A stretch of DNA of 64,000 bases from Agreia sp. Leaf210 (GTDB lineage: Bacteria; Actinomycetota; Actinomycetes; Actinomycetales; Microbacteriaceae). A program made the position numbers and the translations under genes. The stretch covers positions 687,717 to 751,716 of the forward strand of contig NZ_LMKK01000001.1 of the NCBI RefSeq assembly GCF_001421485.1, given 5' to 3'. Below, piece by piece: positions 35,196 through 44,162 of this stretch (position 1 is the first letter of the stretch; the number at the start of each line of letters is the position of its first letter). The notes beneath the pieces were generated by a model. The model had not been told where the DNA came from, searched no databases, and saw only the letters and a list, made by a program, of their open reading frames with translations.

Positions 35196-35699
35196 CTAAC
35201 GGCGGCGGTCGTAGCTCACGAAGCGGTAGCGGATGCCCGTGCGTGACTCGAGCCAGTCCGTCGCCTCGGCAGGGCTCCAAACGGCGGGGTCGACGGCGGG
35301 CGCCCGGGTGTCTCCGGCCACCTCGAGGTCGACCTCGGTCACCTCGAGACGGGATGCTCGGGGCAGGGCCTGCGAGTAGATCTCACCGCCGCCGATGACC
35401 CAGACCGGGGCCGATGTGTTGTCGGAACCACCGGCATCCAGAATCTCGTCGAGCGAATGCGCGACATCGGCGCCGTCGGCGGTGAAGTCGCGATCGCGGG
35501 TCAGCACGACATTGCGCCGCCCGGGGAGGGGTCGGAACCGCTCAGGTAGGGACTCCCACGTGCGGCGGCCCATCACGACCGTGCCTCCCAGCGTCACCTC
35601 TTTGAAGTGCGCGAGGTCTTCTGGCAGGTGCCAGGGAATCGTGCCGCCGTCGCCGATGACTCCGCCGCGGGCCTCGGCCCAGATGAGCGCCACGCTCAT
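35196..35699 (-). CDS. folA: dihydrofolate reductase
   Basis: A 167-residue NADPH-dependent enzyme regenerating tetrahydrofolate. [31 protein letters not shown] pieces give the substrate-site W and acidic residue; [12 protein letters not shown] is the cofactor strand; [13 protein letters not shown] binds NADPH. ATG 35699 overlaps the thyA stop as ATGA. The thyA-folA pair couples dUMP methylation, which oxidises folate, to its reduction. Confidence 0.96.
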   Translation of the reverse strand: MSVALIWAEARGGVIGDGGTIPWHLPEDLAHFKEVTLGGTVVMGRRTWESLPERFRPLPGRRNVVLTRDRDFTADGADVAHSLDEILDAGGSDNTSAPVWVIGGGEIYSQALPRASRLEVTEVDLEVAGDTRAPAVDPAVWSPAEATDWLESRTGIRYRFVSYDRRR

Positions 35700-36502
35700 A
35701 CGGCGACGGGCGCCTTGATGGCCGGGTGGTGCACGTAGTCGACGATCTCGAAATCGTCGTAGCGGTAGTCGAAGATGCTGTCGGGTGTGCGCGTGATGCG
35801 CAGTTTCGGCAACGCGTACGGCTCGCGGGTGAGCTGCTCGGTGACCTGCTCGACGTGGTTGTCGTAGATGTGGCAGTCGCCGCCCGTCCAGACGAAGTCG
35901 CCGACCTCGAGGCCGGCCTGCTGGGCGACCATGTGGGTCAGCAGCGCGTAGCTCGCGATGTTGAACGGCACACCGAGGAACAGGTCGGCGCTGCGCTGGT
36001 ACAGCTGGCAGGACAGCTTGCCGTCGGCGACGTAGAACTGGAAGAGGGCGTGGCAGGGGGCCAGCGCCATCTCGGGGATCTCGGCGACGTTCCATGCCGA
36101 GACGATGATGCGCCGCGAGTCGGGGTCGGACTTCAGCGTCTCGATGACCTGGGAGATCTGGTCGACGTGCCCGCCCGACGGAGTGGGCCATGAGCGCCAC
36201 TGCACGCCGTAGACCGGGCCGAGCTCACCGTCGGCGTCGGCCCACTCGTCCCAGATCGTGACGCCGTTCTCGCGCAGCCAGCCCACGTTGCTCTCACCAC
36301 GCAGGAACCAGAGCAGCTCGTAGGCGATCGACTTGAAGTGCACCCGCTTGGTGGTGATGAGCGGAAAGCCCTCGCTGAGATCGAAGCGGAGTTGCGCGCC
36401 GAAAACACTCGTCGTTCCCGTTCCCGTGCGGTCGGACTTCGCAGCCCCCGTCTCGAGCACATGGCGCAGCAGGTCTTCGTAGGGCGTCTGAAGTGTGGGC
36501 AC
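35696..36502 (-). CDS. thyA: thymidylate synthase
   Basis: A 268-residue enzyme making dTMP from dUMP with methylenetetrahydrofolate. The catalytic Cys150 lies in [14 protein letters not shown]; other invariant parts are DRTGTGT, the dUMP-phosphate segment [13 protein letters not shown], and [21 protein letters not shown] start, leaderless: minus-strand TAAGCT (36509-36514) is 6 bases upstream. First gene of the thyA-folA operon. Confidence 0.97.
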   Translation of the reverse strand: MPTLQTPYEDLLRHVLETGAAKSDRTGTGTTSVFGAQLRFDLSEGFPLITTKRVHFKSIAYELLWFLRGESNVGWLRENGVTIWDEWADADGELGPVYGVQWRSWPTPSGGHVDQISQVIETLKSDPDSRRIIVSAWNVAEIPEMALAPCHALFQFYVADGKLSCQLYQRSADLFLGVPFNIASYALLTHMVAQQAGLEVGDFVWTGGDCHIYDNHVEQVTEQLTREPYALPKLRITRTPDSIFDYRYDDFEIVDYVHHPAIKAPVAV

Positions 36503-36508
36503 CCTGCG

Positions 36509-36514
36509 AGCTTA
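36509..36514 (-). promoter_or_regulatory. -10 element, leaderless thyA-folA operon
   Basis: Minus strand TAAGCT ends 6 bases before the GTG at 36502. The divergent DUF5997 gene has its own TANNNT only 29 bp away. Confidence 0.45.
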
Positions 36515-36542
36515 ATCCAACGGATGCCCTGACGGGACGAAC

Positions 36543-36548
36543 TATCGT
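36543..36548 (+). promoter_or_regulatory. -10 element, leaderless DUF5997 gene
   Basis: TATCGT ends 8 bases before the ATG at 36557. Confidence 0.4.
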
Positions 36549-36556
36549 TGACCACG

Positions 36557-36913
36557 ATGATCACTCGACGAGAAGCCGCCCTCCGCCTCGACATCTCGAT
36601 GGAGATGGCACGCAGACACGGCATCGCCGCCAAGATCTCCGAGACCGAGCTCGCGGAGATGAACGACAATCCCCCGCCGTGGCTGGCACAGTCGCGGGCC
36701 AACCGCACGGGCAAGAAGGCCGTCTGGGTGCAGCTTCGCTGCGATGTCTGCGGCTTCGAGGAATCGGTTCGCCCGAAGAAATGGTGGCCGGAGTTCACCT
36801 ACCTCACCTGCGATCACCACAGCATCGGCGACATTCCGTTGCCGGCCGAGGGCCTCAAGCGCAGTGAGATCGACGGCATCGGCACGCGCTTCATCGCGAT
36901 CATCGATGCCTGA
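36557..36913 (+). CDS. DUF5997 family protein
   Basis: A 118-residue actinobacterial protein of unknown function. The N-terminus (TRREAALRLDISMEMARRHGI) looks like a helix-turn-helix; the middle has a CDVC pair and a later CDHH, a plausible single zinc site. Start at ATG 36557 instead of TTG 36548, because TATCGT at 36543-36548 places transcription start at the ATG. Divergent from thyA. Confidence 0.8.
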   Translation: MITRREAALRLDISMEMARRHGIAAKISETELAEMNDNPPPWLAQSRANRTGKKAVWVQLRCDVCGFEESVRPKKWWPEFTYLTCDHHSIGDIPLPAEGLKRSEIDGIGTRFIAIIDA

Positions 36914-36995
36914 CGCACCTCCGAACTTCCTCCGCATGACCCCCATTCGGGGCTGATCCCGGGCAGGATGGGCTGATCGAGAGAAGGGAAGCACC

Positions 36996-37301
36996 ATGCC
37001 TGGAAGCACGACCCCCGACTTCATGCCGATCATCTTCTGGATCGTCGGCGGCATCATCGCCCTGGTCTTCGTCTTTGTGATCGTCAGTGTGATCGCAAAT
37101 GCCTCGCGGGCTCGCCGGGCTGGGCACAACCCGCTCACGCTGCAGACCGACATCGCCACGAAGCTGCTCGACAGCGACGCCCTGAGTTCGCAGCCCAGCG
37201 TCGAGGCGCGGCTCGAGAAGATCGAGCAGTTGCGCGCGGCCGGCACCATCAGCGCCAACGAATACGACGCCGCTCGCGCCCGACTGTTGACCCAGCTGTA
37301 G
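36996..37301 (+). CDS. SHOCT domain-containing small membrane protein
   Basis: A 101-residue protein: one N-terminal membrane helix (FMPIIFWIVGGIIALVFVFV), a basic cytoplasmic linker and a C-terminal SHOCT domain (SVEARLEKIEQLRAAGTIS followed by EYDAARARLL). SHOCT domains are short oligomerisation modules. GAAGGGA precedes the ATG. Function unknown. Confidence 0.85.
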   Translation: MPGSTTPDFMPIIFWIVGGIIALVFVFVIVSVIANASRARRAGHNPLTLQTDIATKLLDSDALSSQPSVEARLEKIEQLRAAGTISANEYDAARARLLTQL

Positions 37302-37372
37302 CGCTTCCACCCGACGTCGCCGACCTGGAGCGAGACGAGCGCCGGTTTTGCCGATATCGGCGTCGATCCTTG

Positions 37373-37378
37373 TAGCGT
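37373..37378 (+). promoter_or_regulatory. -10 element, leaderless AlkC-like gene
   Basis: TAGCGT ends 6 bases before the ATG at 37385. Confidence 0.45.
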
Positions 37379-37384
37379 GACGCC

Positions 37385-38518
37385 ATGGGCGCGATGAACG
37401 AGTTGATCGATAGAAGCACGGTTCTGAGCTTGGCCGGGCTCCTTCGCGAGGCAGACGGCACCCGCACCTGGGACGCCGTCGAAGAGTCTGCCGAGCGCGT
37501 CGACGGCCTGCAGTTGCGAGCACGAAGCGATCTCGTGGCCGAGGCCATGCTGAGCGACGAGTCGAGCTATGACGAGCTCTCCACGGCAGTGCGACGGGCG
37601 CTGCGTCTGCCCGCGTTCACCGGCTGGATGATCTGGCCCGTGACGGAGGCGGTCACGACCGCGGCACTTCGCGGCTTCTCCAGCGACTCGCACCAGGCTC
37701 TCGTGCGCTTCGATGACGGACTCCGGCTGCTGGCCGAACTGACTCCGCGGCTCACCGCGGAGTTCGCCATCCGGCGCTTTCTGGCCGCGGATCTCGATCG
37801 CGCGTTGGCGAACATCCTGCCCTGGACGCGCAGCCCCGACGAGCACGTGCGACGCCTCGCGTCCGAAGGCACTCGTCCGTTTTTGCCGTGGGCGGTGCGC
37901 GTCGCCTCTCTCACCTCGTCACCCGAGAAGGCGGTGCCGATCCTCGATGCACTCCGGACGGATCCGAGTGAGTATGTGCGACGCTCGGTCGCCAATCATC
38001 TGAACGACCTCAGCCGACAGAGCCCGGCGCTGGTCGCGCAGACGGCTGGGCGCTGGCTCGCCGAACCCGACGCGAACACGGCATGGGTCGTTCGGCACGG
38101 TCTCCGGACTCTGATCAAGAAAGCCGACCCCGCCGCGTTGGCGCTGATGGGCTTCTCGGATGCCACGCTGCGGGTCTCGCCGATAGCGCTCGCCGACGAG
38201 ACGGTGACTCTGCCGGGGTCACTCGACTTCTCGCTCACCGTCACCAACGAGGGCGATGCCGCCACGAGACTCGCGATCGACTACGTCGTCTCGTACGTGA
38301 AGAATTCCGGCGCGCTGGCGGAGAAGGTGTTCAAGCTCAGCGCGAAAGACCTGCAGCCGGGCGAGACCGTCGGCCTGCGCAAGAGGCACGCCATCCATCA
38401 GATGACCACCCGGGTCCATTACCCGGGCACCCACCTGATCGAACTGCAGATCAACGGGCGACGCTACTCGCGTCGCGCCTTCGAGGTCGAGATCCCGTCG
38501 CCAGTCTCCTCGGGCTGA
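37385..38518 (+). CDS. AlkC-like DNA alkylation repair protein, HEAT repeats plus Ig-like domain
   Basis: A 377-residue cytosolic protein. Residues 40-265 are helical HEAT-like repeats typical of the AlkC/AlkD glycosylase family (WTRSPDEHVRRLASEGTRP, DPSEYVRRSVANHLND). Residues 275-370 form an Ig-like beta-sandwich (SLDFSLTVTNEGDAATRL, FKLSAKDLQPGETVGLRKRH), the arrangement known for AlkC. AlkC excises N3-methyladenine and N3-methylcytosine from DNA. Leaderless. The 3' end overlaps the convergent DUF6328 gene by 55 bp. Confidence 0.85.
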   Translation: MGAMNELIDRSTVLSLAGLLREADGTRTWDAVEESAERVDGLQLRARSDLVAEAMLSDESSYDELSTAVRRALRLPAFTGWMIWPVTEAVTTAALRGFSSDSHQALVRFDDGLRLLAELTPRLTAEFAIRRFLAADLDRALANILPWTRSPDEHVRRLASEGTRPFLPWAVRVASLTSSPEKAVPILDALRTDPSEYVRRSVANHLNDLSRQSPALVAQTAGRWLAEPDANTAWVVRHGLRTLIKKADPAALALMGFSDATLRVSPIALADETVTLPGSLDFSLTVTNEGDAATRLAIDYVVSYVKNSGALAEKVFKLSAKDLQPGETVGLRKRHAIHQMTTRVHYPGTHLIELQINGRRYSRRAFEVEIPSPVSSG

Positions 38519-39060
38519 GCGCTCGGACGAGGGCCCTCCACGCCGACGCCAGCGGTGGCAGAGACACGCGAACGCAGACGACGAGGCACGACCACCCATA
38601 GCAGCGTGACCACGAGCAGCACCCCGACCCCGGCAACGATGCCGCCTGCCCGGCCGAACACGAAATCGAAGATGAGCATCGCCGTTCCGGCCAGAGTGAT
38701 GGCGACACCGGCCATGGTCACCTGGAGAAAGCGATCCGTGGCGCCGACGATCGTCGCCTTCGCGTGCTGTCGAAAGAGGATGCGGTGCAGGCTCACCGGC
38801 GCGAGCCCCATCACGGTCGTGAGAATGGTGACGACGACCAACGAGGCGTAGACGCCCTTCTGATAGTCGTCGAGGTCGCTGAACCTGCTCTGAAAGACGG
38901 CGGCGAGAAGAAATCCGGTGAGGATCTGCGTTCCGGTCTGGATGACGCGGAGCTCCTGGAGGATCTCGTCCCAGTTGCGGTCGAGCCTCTCGGTCACCGT
39001 CTCGCGGCGGCCGTCGTTCGGGTCGGCATCCAGATCATCCGGGCCGGTCTTCGTGTCCAC
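38464..39060 (-). CDS. DUF6328 family membrane protein
   Basis: A 198-residue protein with a polar N-terminus, the family signature ERLDRNWDEILQELRVIQTG and QILTGFLLAAVFQSRF, and four membrane helices up to about residue 155, then a disordered tail. Unknown function. GTG start with GAGGAG 5-6 bases upstream. Its last 55 bp overlap the end of the AlkC-like gene on the other strand. Confidence 0.82.
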   Translation of the reverse strand: MDTKTGPDDLDADPNDGRRETVTERLDRNWDEILQELRVIQTGTQILTGFLLAAVFQSRFSDLDDYQKGVYASLVVVTILTTVMGLAPVSLHRILFRQHAKATIVGATDRFLQVTMAGVAITLAGTAMLIFDFVFGRAGGIVAGVGVLLVVTLLWVVVPRRLRSRVSATAGVGVEGPRPSAQPEETGDGISTSKARRE

Positions 39061-39113
39061 GATCGCTCCTCACACTGTGTGTGCCGCCAGAGTACCGAAG
39101 AGCGCGGGTCGGG

Positions 39114-39620
39114 TCAGCGAAGAATCAACTCGAAACACAGCGATTGCGGCATGGACTCCGCGTACGGCGCGTAGACCGGAATCGGCGTGAAACCGAGCGT
39201 GGAATAGAGACCCACGGCCTCCGGCTGTCGGTCACCAGCCTGAAGGATGAGACGCTCCGCGCCCCCACGCCGAGCGATGTCGATGATCTCGCTCATCAAC
39301 GCACGGCCAAGACCTCGTCCGCGTCGTGTGCCATCGACGATGACCCTCTTGACCTCCCACTCCGAGCCCGAATCCGTCTGCAGCATCCGCAGGCCGGCGT
39401 GGGCGACGGGCACACCGTCGTCGACGAGCAGCACCGTGTCGACGACGGTCGACTCGTCGACCGCGAGCGCACGATGAATCGCCTCTGAGAGCTCGGCGTC
39501 GGCCGGACTCGACAGGCCGTACCGCAACTCCATCTCCGCATCCATAACGTCACGGAGTGCGATCGCGCGCGGGTCTGACCATGCGACATGCTGGATGTCG
39601 AGTTCGATATTTTCGGGCAT
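39114..39620 (-). CDS. GNAT family N-acetyltransferase
   Basis: A 168-residue acetyl-CoA-dependent acyltransferase. The CoA-binding motif A is clear: VKRVIVDGTRRGRGLGRALM (R/Q-x-x-G-x-G/A as RRGRGLG). Sole domain; the substrate is unknown. GAGG lies upstream of the ATG. The 207 bp between it and the divergent kinase gene contain no feature I can name. Confidence 0.87.
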   Translation of the reverse strand: MPENIELDIQHVAWSDPRAIALRDVMDAEMELRYGLSSPADAELSEAIHRALAVDESTVVDTVLLVDDGVPVAHAGLRMLQTDSGSEWEVKRVIVDGTRRGRGLGRALMSEIIDIARRGGAERLILQAGDRQPEAVGLYSTLGFTPIPVYAPYAESMPQSLCFELILR

Positions 39621-39827
39621 CAGACAATCCTCGCAAACAAATAGGAGTTTTGTCCTTGCGCGGCACCCCCGGCGGGATGCACGATGTGCAGAGAAAGCGG
39701 TTGCGCCCGCTGCAGCACGGGTGTATATCGCTCGTCAACCCCCGCTGTCATTGGTGAGGTTCCGTCGGATCCGCACCTACGATCGCATAGAGGGGTGAAC
39801 GGCATCCACGGGGATGGGGGCTGCACG

Positions 39828-41237
39828 ATGAGCGAAACGGCATCACGCCATCCGTACTCCGTGCTGCACAACCGGTATCGCATCGATTCGTTCGTCGGCA
39901 AAGGCGGCATGGCCTCGGTCTACCGTGCCCACGATCAATTGCTCGGCAGAGACGTGGCCGTGAAACTCTTCGAACCGGCCCCCGCGAATACCGAGGAGCT
40001 CGCCCGCCAACATCACGAACTGGCCGTGCTCGCCAGCCTGAATCATCCGAGCCTCGTCACGCTTCACGACGCGGGAATCGATCGCACCGACGCCGCGAAT
40101 CCGCGCCGCTTCCTCGTGATGGAACTCGTGAAGGGCAAGAACCTCAAGCAGGCGCTCGACGAGGGGCCGATGGGCCGACGCCAGGTTGCCCAGCTGGCCT
40201 ACGACCTCGCCGAAGGGCTCGAGTACGCCCATCACCACGGGGTCGTGCACCGCGACGTGAAACCCGCCAACATCCTGTTGGCGGAGTACACGAGCCACGG
40301 CGTGCGCACGCGTGCCAAGCTCGCCGACTTCGGCATCGCACAGTCACGAAACGGGTTGCCCGCCAGCCAAGGCTCGGCCACCGGCACCGCCGCGTACCTC
40401 AGCCCGGAGCAGGCACGGGGAGAAGCACTCGGGCCGGCCAGCGACGTGTACTCATTGGGACTCGTTCTGCTCGAATGCCTCAGCGGGGCACCCTCGTTCA
40501 CCGGGCCGAAACTCCAGGCGGCGATGGCACGCCTCATCGACGATCCCGAGGTTCCCGACGACTTGCCCGTCGATTGGCGGATCCTCCTCACGAGCATGAC
40601 GTCACGCACCATCGCTGACAGGCCGGCGCTGGGCGACATCATCCTGTTCTTCCGTCGCGCCTTCCTCACGGACTCGGGTCGGCACAGCGCCCCCGACGCG
40701 GGCGTCTTGCCGAGCGACGAGGCGACCCGGCTCGCGGCAGTCAGACGCTACGACGTGCTCGACACCCCGCCCGACGGGGCGTTCGACCGCATCACCGCGC
40801 TGGCCGCCCGCCTGTTCGATGCGCCGGTGGCCATCGTCAGCATCGTCGACTTCGACCGCGTCTGGTTCAAATCGCATCACGGGCTCGACATCTCCGAGGT
40901 CGGTCGGGACGCGGGACTCTGCGCCTCCGCGATCCTCGGAGGCGAGCCGTGGGTGGTGGATGACGCCACATTCGACCCGCGAGCAATGGCGAACCCCCTC
41001 GTGGCAGGAGAATTCGGACTCCGGTTCTACGCCGGGGTTCCGCTGACCACTCGCGACGGGCACAATCTCGGCACCCTGTGCGTTCTCGATTTCGAACCGC
41101 GTGAGGCGAGCGCGCGCGATCTCGAGACGCTCGGCGATCTCGCCGCCATGGTCATGAGCGAGCTCGAACTGCGCCTCGAGGTGCGCCGGGTGTCGGGAAA
41201 GGCCCACCCGGCCGCAGCCCCGGCCGTTCAGGCCTAG
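39828..41237 (+). CDS. serine/threonine protein kinase fused to a GAF domain
   Basis: A 469-residue soluble protein. Kinase domain residues 15-285: P-loop GKGGMASVY (24-32), Lys46 in VAVKLF, catalytic HRDVKPANILL (141-151), DFG (167-169), APE-like SPEQARGE. A linker leads to a GAF domain (about 300-455; RRYDVLDTPPDGAFDRIT, AGVPLTTRDGHNLGTLCVLD). Unlike PknA/PknB-type kinases it has no transmembrane helix or PASTA repeats, so the signal is probably a small intracellular ligand or redox cue. Its stop overlaps the convergent aldo/keto reductase by 4 bp. Confidence 0.9.
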   Translation: MSETASRHPYSVLHNRYRIDSFVGKGGMASVYRAHDQLLGRDVAVKLFEPAPANTEELARQHHELAVLASLNHPSLVTLHDAGIDRTDAANPRRFLVMELVKGKNLKQALDEGPMGRRQVAQLAYDLAEGLEYAHHHGVVHRDVKPANILLAEYTSHGVRTRAKLADFGIAQSRNGLPASQGSATGTAAYLSPEQARGEALGPASDVYSLGLVLLECLSGAPSFTGPKLQAAMARLIDDPEVPDDLPVDWRILLTSMTSRTIADRPALGDIILFFRRAFLTDSGRHSAPDAGVLPSDEATRLAAVRRYDVLDTPPDGAFDRITALAARLFDAPVAIVSIVDFDRVWFKSHHGLDISEVGRDAGLCASAILGGEPWVVDDATFDPRAMANPLVAGEFGLRFYAGVPLTTRDGHNLGTLCVLDFEPREASARDLETLGDLAAMVMSELELRLEVRRVSGKAHPAAAPAVQA

Positions 41238-42175
41238 AAGCCCGCCGACGCCTCGTCGAGAAGGGCGATCTCCGAGCCCGTCAGCTCGAGACGTGCCCCT
41301 TCGAGCAGATCGGGCAGCTGCGCCAGCGTTCGGGCGCTCGCGATGGGCGCGACCACGGTGGGTCGAGCCAGCAACCAGGCCAACGCGACGCTCGCGATCG
41401 CCACACCCCGCGCATCCGCGATGGTCGCCAGAGCCGAGACCACGCCGAGGCCCTCGTCGGTCAGGTAGTCCTTCGCACCGGCACCGCGATTGCTCTGACC
41501 GAGATCGGCGGTGGTGCGGTACTTGCCGGTGAGGAACCCGGCGGCCAGACCGAAATACGGCAGCACTCCTAACTCCGCACGCTCGGCCACGGGTGCGAGG
41601 TGCTTCTCGAAGTCTGATCGGTGCACGAGGTTGTAGTGCGGCTGAAGCGCGACCGGCGCCGCGAATCCGTTGCGCCTGGCGATGCCCACCCACTCCGACA
41701 CACGCTCGGCGGAGAAGTTGGAGATGCCGATGTAGCGGACCTTGCCTGCGGTGACCAGCGCGTCGAACGCGGCGACCGTCTCTTCGAGCGGGGTGTTCTC
41801 GTCGTCGAAGTGGGCGTAGTACAGATCGATGTAGTCGGTGCCCAGGCGAGCGAGGCTCGCGTCGGCGGCCGCCGCGACGTTCGTGGCGGAGAGTCCGCGG
41901 AACTCGGGGTGCTGGCTGACCTTGGTCGCGATGACGACGTCGGACCGATTGCCGCGGTCCGCCATCCACCGGCCGATGATCGACTCCGACTCGCCGCCCG
42001 AGCCGCCCGGAACCCAGGCCGAGTAGCTGTCGGCCGTGTCGATGAGGTCGCCGCCGCCCGACACGAAAGCATCGAGCACATCGCGGGACGACCCCTCGTC
42101 GCTCGTCCACCCAAAGGTGTTGCCACCCAGGGCGAGGGGAAACACGGTCAGATCCGATGAACCTATGGCTGTCAT
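41234..42175 (-). CDS. aldo/keto reductase
   Basis: A 313-residue NADPH-dependent oxidoreductase with a TIM barrel. Catalytic residues: Asp and Tyr in LIDTADSYSAW, Lys in IATKVSQ, His in YYAHFDDENTP; the C-terminal cofactor loop includes APIASARTLAQL. AAGGAG precedes the ATG. TATAAT (42206-42211) is a perfect -10 and overlaps an operator-like sequence shared with the divergent TetR gene, so TetR repression with an aldehyde or xenobiotic inducer is likely. Confidence 0.94.
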   Translation of the reverse strand: MTAIGSSDLTVFPLALGGNTFGWTSDEGSSRDVLDAFVSGGGDLIDTADSYSAWVPGGSGGESESIIGRWMADRGNRSDVVIATKVSQHPEFRGLSATNVAAAADASLARLGTDYIDLYYAHFDDENTPLEETVAAFDALVTAGKVRYIGISNFSAERVSEWVGIARRNGFAAPVALQPHYNLVHRSDFEKHLAPVAERAELGVLPYFGLAAGFLTGKYRTTADLGQSNRGAGAKDYLTDEGLGVVSALATIADARGVAIASVALAWLLARPTVVAPIASARTLAQLPDLLEGARLELTGSEIALLDEASAGF

Positions 42176-42192
42176 GATGACTCCTTCGCGTT

Positions 42193-42211
42193 ATAGACGA
42201 TCTGTATTATA
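42193..42211 (-). promoter_or_regulatory. -10 and TetR operator of the aldo/keto reductase gene
   Basis: Minus-strand TATAAT at 42206-42211 overlaps the plus-strand motif ATAGACGATCTGTATT (42193-42208). Thirteen of 16 bases match the reverse complement of the motif at 42422-42437 by the TetR gene. Confidence 0.6.
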
Positions 42212-42421
42212 AAAAACAGTGACCCGGCGACGATTTTCAGTTCCGGATGTTGCCCGTGCGACGTTCCCGATGCCGGGAATGGCACGTACAGGGTGATTCA
42301 TGAGGTGAAATTCTCGCCCTGGAGTTGATCGATCTTCCCTTGGGACCCGATCGACGCTAATGCGAAACCTTGGAAGATACCTACAGGCCCCGGCCTGTGC
42401 CGTCAAGAGCATGCTGCAAAG

Positions 42422-42440
42422 AATACGTACCGTCTATCAT
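42422..42440 (+). promoter_or_regulatory. -10 and operator of the TetR gene
   Basis: AATACGTACCGTCTAT (42422-42437) is the inverted relative of the motif at 42193-42208; TATCAT (42435-42440) is a -10 box 7 bases before GTG 42448. Implies autorepression and a leaderless transcript. Confidence 0.55.
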
Positions 42441-42447
42441 TATTTTC

Positions 42448-42999
42448 GTGACCGATCCTCGAATCAAAAGAACCCGTTTGCACGTGCTCGAGACCACACG
42501 CCGCATGCTGTCCGAGCGCAACGGCGAGACCATCACTCTGAGCAGCCTCGCTAAAGAGGCCGAGGTCTCGCGCCGCACCCTCTACGTGCACTGGGGAACG
42601 ATCGAGCAGGTCATCAGCGAGGCCGTCAGTCTCGCGTCGGGCACCGACGGATTCGATCCGGAGGGCCTGTCGAACCGCGAGAGGGTCGTGCACTTCCTCA
42701 CGAGCGTCCGCGACGGAATCCACGAGCCGATCACAAAGGTCGCCCTGACATCGTTGATTCACCACGCGACCCAGGAAGACAAGGCCGTGGCGTCGATGGA
42801 CGACATGAGTGACAAGCGCCTCGAGCAACTGCGCGAGCTGGTGGGACCTCTGACGACCGAGCAGTTCGCCGAGCTCGTCGGTCCGGTGTACTTCAGCGAA
42901 CTCGTGCTGCACACGCCCGCCTCCGACGAACTGATCGAGCGCCTCGCCGACGTCGCCGTCGAGCTGATCGGTTCAAGCGACTCGCCCTCCTCCAGCTGA
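42448..42999 (+). CDS. TetR family transcriptional regulator
   Basis: A 183-residue repressor. The N-terminal helix-turn-helix spans about residues 8-55 (TLSSLAKEAEVSRRTLYVHW); the remaining helices are the ligand-binding and dimerisation domain with no recognisable ligand signature. GTG 42448 is chosen since TATCAT 7 bases upstream marks a leaderless start; extension to 42370 is unsupported. Divergent from the aldo/keto reductase with a shared operator sequence at both promoters. Confidence 0.88.
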   Translation: MTDPRIKRTRLHVLETTRRMLSERNGETITLSSLAKEAEVSRRTLYVHWGTIEQVISEAVSLASGTDGFDPEGLSNRERVVHFLTSVRDGIHEPITKVALTSLIHHATQEDKAVASMDDMSDKRLEQLRELVGPLTTEQFAELVGPVYFSELVLHTPASDELIERLADVAVELIGSSDSPSSS

Positions 43000-43122
43000 C
43001 GAGCGTCATGCCGTAAGGCGTGTCCTCATTAATGCGGCTGTCCGTTGCCGTGGACCGCGATTTACGATGGACACAGTCGGGGGTGTCGATTCCCGTCTGT
43101 GCATCGAAGGATCGAGGTCACT

Positions 43123-43749
43123 GTGATACCGAATCCCTCGTCGCGCACCGATCGCATTCTTCGTCCGATCGCACAATTGCACGGGCAGACGCGCCTCGTC
43201 ACGGCCGCCCTCCTCATTCCCGTCTTCGCTGCCGTCTTCTGGTTCTCCATTCCGCGAGGCACGTGGCCGCGGGTCTTCGTCGCCCTCCTCGTCGTGACCG
43301 CGGTCTACGCGACCGCGTCGTTCCTCCTCTCGAGGGTGTCGATCCGCATCGCCCACGATTGCGTCTCGGAGCGGGGCTTCTTCACGACGAACCGGGTCGC
43401 GAGCAAGCGCATCGAGAGCGTGCTCATCATCACCGCCTATCGCGGCCAGTCGCTCGAGACGGTTCCCCAGCTGTTCCTTCTCGACACCACGGGCGAGGCT
43501 CTTCTCCGCATGCGGGGCCAGTTCTGGTCTACCGACAGCATCGAGGCCATGGCCTCGGCGTTCGATGTTCCCGTCAGACGAATCGAAGAGCCGTTGACGC
43601 GGGCCGAGCTGCGGCGTGATTACTCGAAGATCCTCTACTGGTTCGAGCGCTGGCCGTGGCTCGGCGGTGCTGTTGCGGCCGGCACGATCGCGGCGCTCTC
43701 GCTGGTGCTCATCCTTCTGATGTCACCCGAGACGCTCGTGGTGCGCTAG
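43123..43749 (+). CDS. PH domain-containing membrane protein
   Basis: A 208-residue protein: two N-terminal helices (LVTAALLIPVFAAVFWFSI and VFVALLVVTAVYATASFLL), a bacterial PH-like (bPH2) domain at about 65-150 with CVSERGFFTTNRVASKRIES, and one C-terminal helix. Function unknown; such proteins are common in actinobacteria. GTG start with GAGG upstream. Ends overlapping the convergent DUF3224 gene by 4 bp. Confidence 0.78.
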   Translation: MIPNPSSRTDRILRPIAQLHGQTRLVTAALLIPVFAAVFWFSIPRGTWPRVFVALLVVTAVYATASFLLSRVSIRIAHDCVSERGFFTTNRVASKRIESVLIITAYRGQSLETVPQLFLLDTTGEALLRMRGQFWSTDSIEAMASAFDVPVRRIEEPLTRAELRRDYSKILYWFERWPWLGGAVAAGTIAALSLVLILLMSPETLVVR

Positions 43750-44156
43750 GCCGACTCCGCGACGAAGCGCAGGGTCAGCGTGAGCGTGTGCCCTTCCTCG
43801 TTGTTCGCGTAGATCGCCTCACCTCTGACGCCGACCAGCTCTCCTGTTCCCGAGCCGGGCACGATGCTGCCGAAGGAATGCGCATCATCGCCGTCGACCA
43901 GTCCACCGTGCTGCACGACGAACGATCCTGATCGAGCGCCGACCTGACCGGTGAACAGTTCGGATGCGACGTAGCCGGCACCCGCCGGATTGCCCGCCAT
44001 CAGCAGCCGTGCGACGCTCTGCCCCTCGATGTCTCCGGTGAAGACCTTGGTCACCGTCACCTGAGCGAGTTCGTTGCGCTCGCCCTCGTCGCCATACGGC
44101 TCCTGTTCCCAGCCGGTGATCTCGAACGGGACGATGACGGGAGCGACTTCGATCAT
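43746..44156 (-). CDS. DUF3224 domain-containing protein
   Basis: A 136-residue beta-barrel-like protein of the allene-oxide-cyclase-like DUF3224 family: ARSGSFVVQHGGLVDGDDAH then VPGSGTGELVGVRGEA are the hallmarks. No signal peptide; unknown function. Leaderless: minus-strand TAGGAT (44163-44168) is 6 bases before the ATG. Confidence 0.85.
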   Translation of the reverse strand: MIEVAPVIVPFEITGWEQEPYGDEGERNELAQVTVTKVFTGDIEGQSVARLLMAGNPAGAGYVASELFTGQVGARSGSFVVQHGGLVDGDDAHSFGSIVPGSGTGELVGVRGEAIYANNEEGHTLTLTLRFVAESA

Positions 44157-44162
44157 GAGCCG

